Shown: positions 1 to 8,795 of the stretch, piece by piece
How positions within the stretch are numbered: position 1 is the first letter of the stretch
Layout: every line of letters begins with the position of its first letter
Assembly (NCBI RefSeq): GCF_004123905.1
Contig: NZ_MZXW01000021.1
Location: forward strand, 124,001-188,000
Origin: Bradyrhizobium betae
GTDB taxonomy: Bacteria; Pseudomonadota; Alphaproteobacteria; Rhizobiales; Xanthobacteraceae
Length of the DNA stretch: 64,000 bases
Direction of reading: 5' to 3'
Made by a program: the position numbers and the translations under genes
The notes under the pieces: generated by a model
The model's input: only the letters and a program-made list of their open reading frames with translations
Database searches by the model: none
What the model was told of the DNA's origin: nothing

Positions 1-466
1 CGGCGACCATCGCGCGCGAGCCGCCAAAACCTTCCTCGGCCGGCTGGAAGATGAAATCGACCGTGCCGCTCCAGCTGGTGTCCGCGGCGAGCAGCGCGGC
101 TGCCCCGAGCAGCGAGGCGGTGTGCCCGTCATGGCCGCAGGCATGCATCACGCCTGGCGACGTCGACGCATAGGGCAGACCGGTATCCTCGGTGATCGGC
201 AGCGCGTCCATGTCGGCGCGCAGGCCGACGCGGCCCTGCGCAGAGCCTCGCGTCAAGGTCGCGACGACGCCGTGGCCGCCGATTTCAGCCTCGAAGGGAA
301 TGCCGAGCTCGGTGAGTTTTTCCTGCACGAAGGCGGAGGTCTCCTTTTCCTGCAAGGACAGTTCGGGGTGGGCATGCAGATGCCGGCGCCACGCGGTCAG
401 TTTCTGGTGCAGCTCGGGTGTCAAGGCAGGGGATCTTTCGCAAGGAGGGCCGGCTGTTGCCAGCAT
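1..466 (-). CDS. M20D-family amidohydrolase (hippurate hydrolase-like), N-terminal part
   Basis: This is the first ~155 codons of a gene running off the left edge of the window. The translated minus strand shows an N-terminal helix typical of the family (HQKLTAWRRHLHAHPELS), then GLRADMDALPI and the metal-binding stretch MHACGHDGHTASLLGAA, followed by FIFQPAEEGFGG with its paired acidic residues. These are signatures of M20D amidohydrolases, which remove acyl or amide groups from N-acyl amino acids using two metal ions. The ATG at 466 is the first plausible start and leaves about 14 residues before the conserved core; no signal peptide is visible. It is probably a cytoplasmic enzyme. The substrate cannot be told. 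It is separated from the next minus-strand gene by a palindromic repeat. Confidence 0.85.
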   Translation of the reverse strand, partial: MLATAGPPCERSPALTPELHQKLTAWRRHLHAHPELSLQEKETSAFVQEKLTELGIPFEAEIGGHGVVATLTRGSAQGRVGLRADMDALPITEDTGLPYASTSPGVMHACGHDGHTASLLGAAALLAADTSWSGTVDFIFQPAEEGFGGSRAMVA

Positions 467-524
467 AGCCGAATATCCGTGCCCTGCATCAAGCGCCTTG
501 GAATGGCTCGCGTGCAGCCAGATC

Positions 525-607
525 GTCATGGCCGGGCTTGACCCGACCATCCACGTCTTGCTTGTCGCACGAAGATCGTGGATGCCCGGGACAAGCCCGG
601 GCATGAC
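525..607. repeat. Palindromic intergenic repeat (GGGCATGAC type)
   Basis: Two ~31 nt arms face each other: GTCATGGCCGGGCTTGACCC at the left and a near-complementary copy ending GACAAGCCCGGGCATGAC at the right. The RNA would fold into a long hairpin. It lies between two minus-strand genes. From general knowledge this sequence type is dispersed in Bradyrhizobium-like genomes. Confidence 0.75.
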
Positions 608-613
608 GGAGCT

Positions 614-1702
614 CTACGGCGCCAGCTTCGCCAGCCCGGTCCAGTCGAAGCCGATGCCGTGGCCCGGCCGCGACGGCGCTACGGCCTTGCCGTCCTCGAG
701 CACCAGCGGATGCTCGATATATTTGTCCAGCCCGAAACCATGCGCTTCCAGATACGAGCGGTTCGGGCAGGCTGCGAGCAGATGCACGGTGACGTCGTGC
801 GCGCCATGGCTGGTGACGGGCAGGTTGAAGGCCTCCGCCAGCCGCGCGATCTTCATGAAGGCGGTGACGCCGCCGCAATTGGTGACATCAGGCTCGGGAT
901 AGGACACCGCGCCCGCGGCGATGTAGTTCTTGAACTCCCACAACGAGCGCAGATTCTCGCCAGCCGCGATCGGTACGCCGCCAGCTTGCATGATGCGCGC
1001 ATGGCCCGCGACGTCGTCGGGAATGATCGGCTCCTCCAACCAGGTGAGGTCGTAGGGCACGAAGGCGCGGGCGGCGCGGATCGCGTCCTCGACCGTCCAC
1101 TTCATGTTGGCGTCCGCCATCAGCGGAAAGCTGTCGCCGAGATGTTGTCGCATCGCCGCGACGCGCGCGACGTCGGATTTCAGGTCGGGCCGGCCGACCT
1201 TCATCTTGATGGCACGAAAGCCCTTGGCGAGATTGCCGTCGGTCTGCGCAAGCAGCGCCTCGACCGAGAGATCGAGATCGATGCCGCCGGCATAGCACGG
1301 CACGCGCGAATCGAAGCCGCCGAGCAACTGGTACAGCGGCAGTTTCGCGCGCCGCGCCTTCAAATCCCACAGCGCGATGTCGAGCGCAGACAGCGCCAGC
1401 ACCGCCGGCCCGCCGCGGCCGCCATAATGCAGGCCCCACCAAACGTGATGCCAGATCGCCTCCGTGTCATCGGCCTCGCATCCTTCGACCAGCGGCGGGA
1501 TCTCGCGCTTGAGAATATCAGCGACCGCGCCCCCATTGCGGCCGACCGTGTAAGTGTAGCCGACACCCTCCGCGCCATCGGCATCGCGGATCCGGCAGGT
1601 GATCAGCTCGAATGCCGCGATCTCGCCATGCGTGGAGTCCGACAGCGTGACGGGGAGGGGGATCCGGTAGAGGCCGGACTCGATACTTGCAATGCGCGGC
1701 AT
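614..1702 (-). CDS. Mandelate racemase/muconate lactonizing enzyme family protein
   Basis: A 362-residue enolase-superfamily enzyme. The barrel motifs are present in order: the catalytic KxK (AIKMKVGRP, about residue 166), metal ligands in LMADANMKW, WLEEPI and AAGENLRS, and a late His in SHGAHDVTVHLLAA. Members abstract the alpha proton of a carboxylate and then racemize, dehydrate or cycloisomerize it. The K-x-K plus late His pattern resembles the mandelate racemase subgroup, so a sugar-acid dehydratase or racemase is likely, but the substrate is not determinable by eye. The ATG at 1702 is chosen because the upstream extension lies in a repeat and is low-complexity. It sits among peptidase and MFS genes on the same strand. 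Confidence 0.88.
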   Translation of the reverse strand: MPRIASIESGLYRIPLPVTLSDSTHGEIAAFELITCRIRDADGAEGVGYTYTVGRNGGAVADILKREIPPLVEGCEADDTEAIWHHVWWGLHYGGRGGPAVLALSALDIALWDLKARRAKLPLYQLLGGFDSRVPCYAGGIDLDLSVEALLAQTDGNLAKGFRAIKMKVGRPDLKSDVARVAAMRQHLGDSFPLMADANMKWTVEDAIRAARAFVPYDLTWLEEPIIPDDVAGHARIMQAGGVPIAAGENLRSLWEFKNYIAAGAVSYPEPDVTNCGGVTAFMKIARLAEAFNLPVTSHGAHDVTVHLLAACPNRSYLEAHGFGLDKYIEHPLVLEDGKAVAPSRPGHGIGFDWTGLAKLAP

Positions 1703-1737
1703 GTTTGCCTCCCGATTTTTCTTTTTGTTCGCGGTTC

Positions 1738-1849
1738 GTAGGTGGGGTAGCGCAGCGTAACCCACCATGCTTCCGCATTTGCCGAACGAAGTTGGTGGGT
1801 TACGCCAGCGGACTGCGCTTCGCGCAGCCGCGGGCTAACCCACCCTACG
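1738..1849. repeat. Palindromic repeat (GTAGGGTGGGTTA type)
   Basis: Imperfect copies of a motif reading GTAGGTGGGGTAGCGCAGCG on one side and AACCCACCCTACG on the other, with an internal GTGGGTTACGCC copy. It forms a compound palindrome filling the gap between two minus-strand genes. Confidence 0.7.
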
Positions 1850-1857
1850 AGTTCACC

Positions 1858-3063
1858 TCACCGCATCGTCGCGAGCTGCACGGCCAGCGCACACGCCCGG
1901 TCGTATTCGTCGAGGTTGATCCACTCGTCGATGGTGTGCGCCTCGTTCTGCCCGGCGCCGAAGGTCACGGTCGGAATGCCGTGGCGGACCATCCAGTTGG
2001 CATCGAGCCCGCCATTGGCGGCGCGGACGTTCGGGGTGCCGCCGACCGCGGACACCGCCTCGATCGCGCGTTTGACGACCGGCAGGTTCTCCTTCATGCG
2101 GAACGGAAAATAGTCGGTCTCGGCCTTGAACTTGACCTTGCCGGATTTGCCTTGCGCGTTCGTGACCTTCTTGGCCGCCTTCTCGAACGCCGCCTTGTAG
2201 GCTTTGGTGATCTCCTTGAAGAATTTTCCGTCATGGCTGCGGCATTCGCCGCGCACATGCACATAGTCGGTGACGACATTGGTGGCATCGCCCGCGGGGC
2301 GGCCTTCGCCGCCGGTGACGGGGCCGACATTGCTGGTGCCCTGCCGCGCGCTCGCGCCCTTGCCCTTCACCACCTTGCCGAACCAGCCGCCGGCCTTCAC
2401 GTCTGCAAGCGCGAGTGCCATGATCATGGTCGAGGAGATGCCGCGCTCGGGCGCCACGCCGGCATGTGAGGCGCGGCCAAAAATCTCGACGGTCCAGCGA
2501 TCCGCGCCGACCGCGCCGATGACGACGTTGGAGGCCGAGCCGCCGTCATAGTTGAAGGCCATTACCGGCGAGCCGAGCTCGTCCAGCTTGACGTGGCGCG
2601 CGCCATAGAGCCCGCTCTCCTCGCGCACGCAGAACAGCAGCGTGATCGGCGGATGATCGAGCTTCTGCTTTTCGAGCTCGGCCGCCAGCGTCACCAGCAC
2701 GCCGCAGCCGCAGCGATTGTCGCCACCGAGCGCGGTCTTGGCCTCGTTGACGATTTTGCGGCCTGATTTCTTCGGCTTGGCGCCGGCGCACAGCGGCACT
2801 GTGTCCATGTGGGTCATGAACATGATCCGCGGCTGGTTGTGCAGCGCGCCGCGGCCTGGCAGGTCGACGATGAGATTGCCGGTTTCGGTCGGCACCGGAA
2901 TGCGGGTGTTGGCGTCGTCGAGCCGGATCGCCTTGGCCGGCACGCCGGCCTCCTTCAGCGCTGCGGCAAGGTCACGCCCGATCGCCGCCTCCTGTCCGGT
3001 GACGCCCTCGATCGCGAGGAAGCGCATAAGACGGTCGGTGGCGGCTTTGGTGTCGACAGGCAT
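1858..3063 (-). CDS. M20 family peptidase (tripeptidase PepT-like)
   Basis: A 401-residue zinc aminopeptidase-type protein. Visible metal and active-site stretches are MFMTHMDTVPLC (His-x-Asp), ALGGDNRCGCGVLVTLA, LLFCVREESGLYGA (the catalytic Glu pair), GRASHAGVAPERG in the dimerization lid domain, and the late EAHTIDEWI metal His. This order matches M20 peptidases of the PepT/PepV type, cytoplasmic enzymes that trim small peptides. No signal peptide is seen. The ATG at 3063 has an AAAGGA ribosome site just upstream; the reading frame stays open much further upstream, but that extension overlaps the neighbouring MFS gene and is not protein-like. Confidence 0.88.
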   Translation of the reverse strand: MPVDTKAATDRLMRFLAIEGVTGQEAAIGRDLAAALKEAGVPAKAIRLDDANTRIPVPTETGNLIVDLPGRGALHNQPRIMFMTHMDTVPLCAGAKPKKSGRKIVNEAKTALGGDNRCGCGVLVTLAAELEKQKLDHPPITLLFCVREESGLYGARHVKLDELGSPVMAFNYDGGSASNVVIGAVGADRWTVEIFGRASHAGVAPERGISSTMIMALALADVKAGGWFGKVVKGKGASARQGTSNVGPVTGGEGRPAGDATNVVTDYVHVRGECRSHDGKFFKEITKAYKAAFEKAAKKVTNAQGKSGKVKFKAETDYFPFRMKENLPVVKRAIEAVSAVGGTPNVRAANGGLDANWMVRHGIPTVTFGAGQNEAHTIDEWINLDEYDRACALAVQLATMR

Positions 3064-3088
3064 GATGATTCCTTTGGTGCACGATCGC

Positions 3089-3123
3089 GTAGGATGGGTA
3101 GAGCGCAACGAAACCCATCCTAC
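3089..3123. repeat. Short palindrome (GTAGGATGGGT...ACCCATCCTAC)
   Basis: Perfect 11 nt arms at 3089-3099 and 3113-3123. The right arm supplies the stop codon of the MFS gene (3120-3122, read on the minus strand). A decayed copy of the same repeat is at 63209-63243. Confidence 0.75.
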
Positions 3124-4361
3124 GAATTCGCCGTCGTATAAGTCAAAAAGATCAGCACGCCGACGATCAATGCCGCCGCCATGAACAGCAGCACCGCCGG
3201 CAGCCCCGCGAACGCGGCCACTGCGCCGGTGATCGACTGCATCAGCGCCGTGCCGAGGAAGAAGGCGAGATTGATTGCCGCCAGTGCCTTGCCTGCGACC
3301 TGCGCGTCGACGAGCTGCCTGGACATGCCGAACAGCAGCGGCTGCGCGGAGGTGAAGAGCCCGATGAGCACGAACAGTGCCAGATCGTAGGACGGCGGCA
3401 TGACGGTCACGCCGAACAGCCATGCGACGGGAAAGTGCGGTGCGCCCAATGCCATCAGCGCGAGCAGCAGCGCGGCGAACGCGTGGGTGCTGGCCACCAG
3501 CGCGCGGCGGCGCCCGATCCTGCGGTCGATCATGCCGACCAGCAGGGGGCCTGCGATCATCGCCAGCGTGAACGCGCCGAGCTGGTTGCCGGCCTCGACC
3601 CGCGACAGTCCCTTGACCTGCATCAGCCATGGCCCGCCCCAGAGGCCGCGCAGCACCAGCGAGCTTGCCAGCGACACCAGCGCCAGCGCGATCAGGCCGC
3701 GCAGCGGCCGTGACAGGCCGAGCCTGAGCACCTCGATCATCTGCGACAGCGGCGAAGACTCATCCTTGTGCTCGGCCGGCTGGTTCGGCACCAGCACGAA
3801 CACCGCGAGCGCCACCGCGATGCCGCCGATCGCCGAAATCCAGAATCCGGCGCGCCAGCCGTAAGTGTCGATCACGAAGGCGAGCGGGCTCGACGACAGC
3901 AGCATGCCGATATTGCCGATCGAGAGGATCGCGCCCGACCACAGACCGAAGCGCGCGGCCGACAATTGCTTGGCCGCCAGCGTCATCGGGCACATCAGCA
4001 TGCCCGAAGTGGCAACGCCCAGTATCAGCTGCCCGACCGCAAAACTTTCCGGCCCCGTTGCAACCCCCGACGCGATCGCGCCGAACACGGTTCCCGCCAG
4101 CAAAGCGAGCGACACCGGCCGCACGCCAAACCGGTCCATCGCCGCCCCGACCGGAATCTGCGACGCGGCAAAGGCGAAATGATAGACCGAGGTGAGGCTC
4201 GCCAGCGCCTGCGGCTCGATGTGGAAATCCGCCGCCATCAAATCGAGGCTGATCGCCGGAATGGTGCGCAGCAAGGTCGAGAGCATGTGCCCGCAGGCCA
4301 GCGCAACCAGCGCGAAGATCAGCGCGCGGGTGGCGCCTCCCGCGTCGTCAGTGGCAGTCAT
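3120..4361 (-). CDS. MFS transporter
   Basis: A 413-residue polytopic inner-membrane protein with about 12 hydrophobic segments in two halves. The first-half loop carries the MFS signature around GAAMDRFGVRPVSLA (residues ~73-87), and the second half repeats it in GMIDRRIGRRRALVA. It is probably a proton-coupled carrier; import or export and substrate are unknown. It is transcribed divergently from the sugar kinase gene at 4507 and lies upstream of the M20 peptidase and enolase genes on the same strand, so uptake or export of an amino acid or sugar-acid derivative is possible. Its last codons are inside a palindromic repeat. Confidence 0.88.
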   Translation of the reverse strand: MTATDDAGGATRALIFALVALACGHMLSTLLRTIPAISLDLMAADFHIEPQALASLTSVYHFAFAASQIPVGAAMDRFGVRPVSLALLAGTVFGAIASGVATGPESFAVGQLILGVATSGMLMCPMTLAAKQLSAARFGLWSGAILSIGNIGMLLSSSPLAFVIDTYGWRAGFWISAIGGIAVALAVFVLVPNQPAEHKDESSPLSQMIEVLRLGLSRPLRGLIALALVSLASSLVLRGLWGGPWLMQVKGLSRVEAGNQLGAFTLAMIAGPLLVGMIDRRIGRRRALVASTHAFAALLLALMALGAPHFPVAWLFGVTVMPPSYDLALFVLIGLFTSAQPLLFGMSRQLVDAQVAGKALAAINLAFFLGTALMQSITGAVAAFAGLPAVLLFMAAALIVGVLIFLTYTTANS

Positions 4362-4506
4362 GAGCGTTCCGTCCCGGCGAGGTTTTGGCTGGGGTACATG
4401 ATTGGAGCGGCCGTGCCAACATCGGGAACAGCATGCGCTGCATGCGACAGCTTGAAATCATCGCGCCATGCCCGCAATGTCGCGCACGCGCAAGGCAAAT
4501 GGCATC

Positions 4507-5952
4507 ATGTATCTCGGTATCGACCTCGGCACCTCTGCCGTCAAAATCGTTCTGGTCGACGATTCGCAGCGCGTGGTGGCGAGCCGCAGCCGGTCCTTGA
4601 CGGTCAGCTCAAAGCATCCCGGCCATAGCGAGCAAGACCCGGCGCAGTGGATCGAGGCCACGTTCGCGACGCTGGACGCGCTGAAGACGGATCACGCGCG
4701 CGAACTGGCCGCCGTCGCGGGCATCGGCCTGTCGGGCCAGATGCACGGCGCAACGCTGCTCGATGCCGGCCTGATGCCGCTGCGGCCTTGCATTCTCTGG
4801 AATGATGGCCGGTCCGCTGCGGAATGCACTGAGCTGGAACGGCGCTGGCCCGCCTTGCGGGCGACCACGGGCAACAAGGCGATGCCGGGATTCACGGCAC
4901 CGAAACTGTTGTGGGTGGCCAGGCACGAACCGGAGATTTTTGCGGCCACCCGGCTCGTGCTGCAACCCAAGGCCTATCTGCGGCTGGTGCTGACCGGCGA
5001 GGCGATCGAGGATGTCTCGGACGCCTCGGGGTCGCTGTGGCTCGATGTGGCGCGGCGCGATTGGTCGGATGAGGGGCTCGCCGCGACCGCACTGTCGCGG
5101 CAACAGATGCCGCGTCTGGTCGAGGGCTGCGCGCCGGCGGCACGGCTGCGCAGCGAGATGGCGCAGCGCTGGGGCATGACCGGGCGGCCGATGATCGCCG
5201 GCGGGGCCGGCGACAATCCGGCGGGCGCTGTCGGCATCGGCGCCATCAATCCCGGCGCGGCCTTCATTTCGCTCGGAACCTCCGGCGCATTGCTGGTGCC
5301 GACCGACACCATCGCCGCCAATCCGGAGCGGGTCGTGCACACCTTCTGTCACGCCGTCCCCGACAGGTGGATTCAAGCCGGCGCGATCCTGTCGGCGGCC
5401 TCGTGCCTGGCCTGGATCGCGCGGCTGTTGGAGACCTCCGAGGCCGACCTGCTGGCGCCGCTCGGATCGCGTCCGAGCGCGCCGTCGCCGGTCAGCTTCC
5501 TGCCGTATCTCTCCGGCGAACGCACCCCGCATGATGACCCTGACGTGCGCGGCATGCTCGACGGGCTCAGTCACGCCACCGATCGTGACGCCATCGTGCA
5601 AGGTGTGCTCGAAGGCGTCGCCTTCGCGCTCGCGGATTGCCGGGACGTGCTTGCCGAGACCGGACTTGTCATCGCGGAAGCGGATGTCATCGGCGGTGGC
5701 TCGCGGTCGCGGTTCTGGCTGTCGGTGCTGGCCAATGTCCTGAACGTGCCGATGCATCGCTTTGCCGACGGCGAGACCGGTGCCGCGTTCGGTGCGGCGC
5801 GGCTCGGCCGCCTCGCCGTTACCGGAGAGGCGATCGAGGCCGTCTGCACCGCGCCCCGGCGCGTCGAGACGTTCGCGCCCGACCGCGCACTCGCGAAGGC
5901 CTATGCCGAGCGGCTTTCGCAATGGCGCCGCCTGTACCGGCCGCGGCGCTGA
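4507..5952 (+). CDS. xylB: Xylulokinase-like FGGY carbohydrate kinase
   Basis: A 481-residue cytoplasmic FGGY-family kinase that phosphorylates a ketose (D-xylulose in the type enzyme). It starts with the phosphate-binding loop GIDLGTSAVKIVLVD, has GLSGQMHGATLL typical of XylB, ILWNDGRSAAEC, the second-domain GGAGDNPAGAVGIG and ISLGTSGALLV, and VIGGGSRSRFWLSVLANVL near the C-terminus. The ATG at 4507 places the phosphate-binding loop at residue 4, as usual; an upstream in-frame ATG adds a non-conserved stretch. It is followed 220 nt later by a complete ribose/xylose-type ABC importer on the same strand, which supports pentose or polyol catabolism. No xylose isomerase or dehydrogenase is present in the window. 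Confidence 0.88.
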   Translation: MYLGIDLGTSAVKIVLVDDSQRVVASRSRSLTVSSKHPGHSEQDPAQWIEATFATLDALKTDHARELAAVAGIGLSGQMHGATLLDAGLMPLRPCILWNDGRSAAECTELERRWPALRATTGNKAMPGFTAPKLLWVARHEPEIFAATRLVLQPKAYLRLVLTGEAIEDVSDASGSLWLDVARRDWSDEGLAATALSRQQMPRLVEGCAPAARLRSEMAQRWGMTGRPMIAGGAGDNPAGAVGIGAINPGAAFISLGTSGALLVPTDTIAANPERVVHTFCHAVPDRWIQAGAILSAASCLAWIARLLETSEADLLAPLGSRPSAPSPVSFLPYLSGERTPHDDPDVRGMLDGLSHATDRDAIVQGVLEGVAFALADCRDVLAETGLVIAEADVIGGGSRSRFWLSVLANVLNVPMHRFADGETGAAFGAARLGRLAVTGEAIEAVCTAPRRVETFAPDRALAKAYAERLSQWRRLYRPRR

Positions 5953-6172
5953 TCGCGCACGCGGATGGTGCGCGATGATGTGGCGAAGAAAAGGCATCAC
6001 CTCCGAGATCGGTTCCGTCTGCAAAAGATAAATCCGCGCCCGGTTGTTCGTCAGCATGCGGAAGGTATTGCCCTGCGCCGCGGCCTTTTGTTTAATGCGA
6101 CCATCCGCGCCAGGGACCGAACGAGACGCGGGTGAGATTGCGATGCCGCCACTGGCGCGTCGGGGAGGTGTG

Positions 6173-7696
6173 ATGAGCGAGCCCATCCTCGAGATGCGCC
6201 GGGTCTCCAAATCGTTCTTCAGCATCAAGGCGCTGCGCGACGTCGACCTCACCGTCTACGCGGGCGAAATCCACGCCTTGATGGGCGAGAACGGCGCCGG
6301 CAAATCCACCCTGATGAAGATCCTGTCGGGCGCCTACCGGCCGGACCCGGGCAGCGAAATCCGGATCGACGGCCAGCCGGTGCAGATCAGCGGCCCGCTC
6401 GGCGGCCGCGCGGCCGGCATCGCGATCATCTATCAGGAGCTCTCGCTCGCCCCCAATCTGAGCGTTGCGGAGAATATCTATCTCGGTCGCGAGACCTCCC
6501 GCGGCGGCCTGCTGGCGCGCGAGGCGATGCAGGCCGGCGCAGGGCCAATCCTGGCGCGGCTCGGCGCGGATTTCACGCCGCAGACGCAGGTTGCCAATCT
6601 CTCGATGGGCCAGCGCCAACTGGTCGAGATCGCGCGCGCGCTGCACGCCCGCTCCAGGATTTTGATCATGGACGAGCCGACCACGGCGCTGTCGGCCGGC
6701 GAGAGCGAAAGGCTGTTCGCCCTGATCCGCCAGCTCCGCGCCGAAGGTCTTGCCATCATCTACATCTCGCATCGCATGGACGAGGTCTACGCGCTCGGCG
6801 ACCGCGTCACCGTATTGCGCGACGGCACGCTGGTCGGCTCGCTCGACAAGCCTGACATCCGCGCCGACACCATCGTCCGGATGATGGTGGGACGCGACGT
6901 CTCGTCCTTCTACAAGAAGGAGCATGATCCGAGCGCGCGGCCGGGCGCACCCGTGCTTGCGGCCGTCGACATCGCCGACAACAGCCGCGTCAAGGGATGT
7001 TCCCTGACGGTGCATGCGGGCGAGGTCGTCGGCCTGGCCGGCCTGGTCGGGGCCGGCCGCACCGAGCTTGCGCATCTCATCATCGGCGCCGCGCCCATGA
7101 CCTCGGGCCATGTCGAGATCGAGGGCCGCGCGGTCAGCATCCGCACCCCCGGCGAGGCGCTGGACGCCGGCATTGCCTACCTGACCGAGGACAGGAAGGC
7201 GCTCGGCCTGTTCCTCGACATGTCCTGCCTCGACAACATCAATCTTGCGGTGCTGGGCCGCGATGCGAAATTCGGCGGCATCCTCGACCGCGACAAGGCC
7301 CGCGACCGCGCAAAGCGGGCGTTCGCGACGCTCGGCATCCGCGCCGCCAATGTCGGTGTCCCCGCCGGCGGGCTCTCCGGCGGCAACCAGCAGAAGGTTC
7401 TGCTGTCGCGGCTGCTTGCGATCGGCCCGAAAATCCTGATCCTCGATGAGCCGACGCGCGGCGTCGACGTCGGCGCCAAGTCGGAGATCTATTCGATCAT
7501 CGACAATCTCGCCAAGTCCGGCACCGCGGTGCTCGTTATCTCGTCCGACCTGCCCGAGATCATCGGCATCTGCGACCGCGTCGTCGTGATGCGCGCGGGG
7601 CATATCGCCGGCCAGATCCGGCGGGACGCGACATCGCCGCTCAGTCAGGAGGAGATCATGGCCCTCGCCACCGGAACGGAGCAGCTCGATGCCTGA
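6173..7696 (+). CDS. Sugar ABC transporter ATP-binding protein (RbsA/XylG type)
   Basis: A 507-residue protein with two fused nucleotide-binding domains. Domain one has Walker A GENGAGKST, the signature NLSMGQRQLVEIARAL and Walker B ILIMDEPTTALS. Domain two has a degenerate P-loop region (GLVGAGRTEL), signature GLSGGNQQKVLLSR and ILILDEPTRGVDVG, as in RbsA, XylG and MglA. It energizes import of a monosaccharide with the permease and binding protein that follow. The start at 6173 is set by GGGGAGG four bases upstream; the frame is open for another 43 codons, but that part is not conserved-looking. The 3' end overlaps the permease start by 8 nt, indicating coupling. Confidence 0.92.
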   Translation: MSEPILEMRRVSKSFFSIKALRDVDLTVYAGEIHALMGENGAGKSTLMKILSGAYRPDPGSEIRIDGQPVQISGPLGGRAAGIAIIYQELSLAPNLSVAENIYLGRETSRGGLLAREAMQAGAGPILARLGADFTPQTQVANLSMGQRQLVEIARALHARSRILIMDEPTTALSAGESERLFALIRQLRAEGLAIIYISHRMDEVYALGDRVTVLRDGTLVGSLDKPDIRADTIVRMMVGRDVSSFYKKEHDPSARPGAPVLAAVDIADNSRVKGCSLTVHAGEVVGLAGLVGAGRTELAHLIIGAAPMTSGHVEIEGRAVSIRTPGEALDAGIAYLTEDRKALGLFLDMSCLDNINLAVLGRDAKFGGILDRDKARDRAKRAFATLGIRAANVGVPAGGLSGGNQQKVLLSRLLAIGPKILILDEPTRGVDVGAKSEIYSIIDNLAKSGTAVLVISSDLPEIIGICDRVVVMRAGHIAGQIRRDATSPLSQEEIMALATGTEQLDA

Positions 7697-8729
7697 CAAC
7701 GGCGCTTCCGCCAAAGCCGCCCCCGCCGCCCCCGGTCTTGCCGCCGCGCAGGAGACCAAGCGGCAGCGTACGCGGGCGATCGTTCGCGCGGTCGGCATGC
7801 TGCCGGTGCTGCTGCTCCTGTGCATCGGCTTTCATGTCCTGTCGGACGGCCGCTTCTTCACCGGCCAGAACATTGGCATCGTGGTGCAGCAGTCCGCAGT
7901 CAACACCGTGCTGGCCGCAGGTATGACCTTCGTCATCCTCACCGGCGGCATCGACCTCTCGGTCGGCTCGATCCTGGCGGCGTCGGCGATGGCCGGGTTG
8001 ATCGTCTCCAAATTCGCCGATTTCGGGCCGCTCTGGTTGCCGGTCGCGGTGCTCACCGGCGCCGTCTTCGGCATTCTCAATGGCGCCTTGATCGCGCTGT
8101 TGCGCCTGCTGCCCTTCATCGTCACGCTGGGGTCGTTGACCGCCGTGCGCGGCGCGGCGCGCCTGCTCGGCGCCGACACCACGGTGTTCAATCCGTCGGT
8201 ACCCTATGCCTTCATCGGCAACGGTGCGCTCACGCTCATTCCCGGAATCGTGTCGATACCCTGGCTCTGGGTGATCGCGCTATTGGTCATCCTGGTGTCG
8301 TGGCTGGTGCTCAAGCGCACCGTGCTCGGGGTGCACATCTATGCGGTCGGCGGCAACGAGAGCGCCGCGCGGCTCGCCGGCATCAAGGTCTGGGCCGTGC
8401 TGATCTTCGTCTATGGCGTGTCCGGCCTGCTCGCGGGCCTCGGCGGGGCGATGCAGGCGGCGCGCCTCTACGCCGCCAATGGCTTGCAGCTCGGCCAGTC
8501 CTACGAGCTCGACGCCATCACCGCCGTGATCCTGGGCGGCACCTCCTTTGTCGGCGGCATCGGCTCGATCTGGGGAACGTTGGTCGGCGCGCTGATCATC
8601 GCCGTGTTGTCGAACGGCCTGATCCTGATCGGCGTATCCGACGTCTGGCAATATGTGATCAAGGGCCTGGTGATCATCGGCGCGGTGGCGCTGGACCGTT
8701 ATCGGCTGCAGGGCTCGGCCCGCACGTAA
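7689..8729 (+). CDS. Sugar ABC transporter permease (RbsC/XylH type)
   Basis: A 346-residue inner-membrane permease with 8-10 hydrophobic helices. Family motifs seen are FVILTGGIDLSVGS (residues ~78-91), FIVTLGSLTAVRGAARL and the cytoplasmic loop AVGGNESAARLAGIKV that contacts the ATPase, then AVILGGTSFVGGIGSIWGTL. It forms the channel of a ribose-type importer. It overlaps the ATPase gene and is followed 66 nt later by the periplasmic binding protein, the usual A-C-B arrangement. Confidence 0.92.
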   Translation: MPDNGASAKAAPAAPGLAAAQETKRQRTRAIVRAVGMLPVLLLLCIGFHVLSDGRFFTGQNIGIVVQQSAVNTVLAAGMTFVILTGGIDLSVGSILAASAMAGLIVSKFADFGPLWLPVAVLTGAVFGILNGALIALLRLLPFIVTLGSLTAVRGAARLLGADTTVFNPSVPYAFIGNGALTLIPGIVSIPWLWVIALLVILVSWLVLKRTVLGVHIYAVGGNESAARLAGIKVWAVLIFVYGVSGLLAGLGGAMQAARLYAANGLQLGQSYELDAITAVILGGTSFVGGIGSIWGTLVGALIIAVLSNGLILIGVSDVWQYVIKGLVIIGAVALDRYRLQGSART

Positions 8730-8795
8730 AATCAGAGATCCGTCACGGCAACTGGTCGCCGTGCCGGAGATTGAAACAGACCAGGGAGGAAGCCA

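Noticed and set aside
1858..3630. A 590-codon minus-strand frame around the M20 peptidase
   Set aside because: The first ~190 codons are an out-of-frame read through the MFS gene; the peptidase begins at 3063.
4609..6252. A 547-codon open frame on the minus strand opposite the xylulokinase gene
   Set aside because: Composition is Arg/Gly/Asp-rich with no family motif; the xylulokinase reading frame carries all the conserved residues. It is a GC-rich shadow.
6092..7825. A 577-codon minus-strand open frame opposite the ABC ATPase
   Set aside because: It is the antisense of Walker motifs; no independent motif or start signal.
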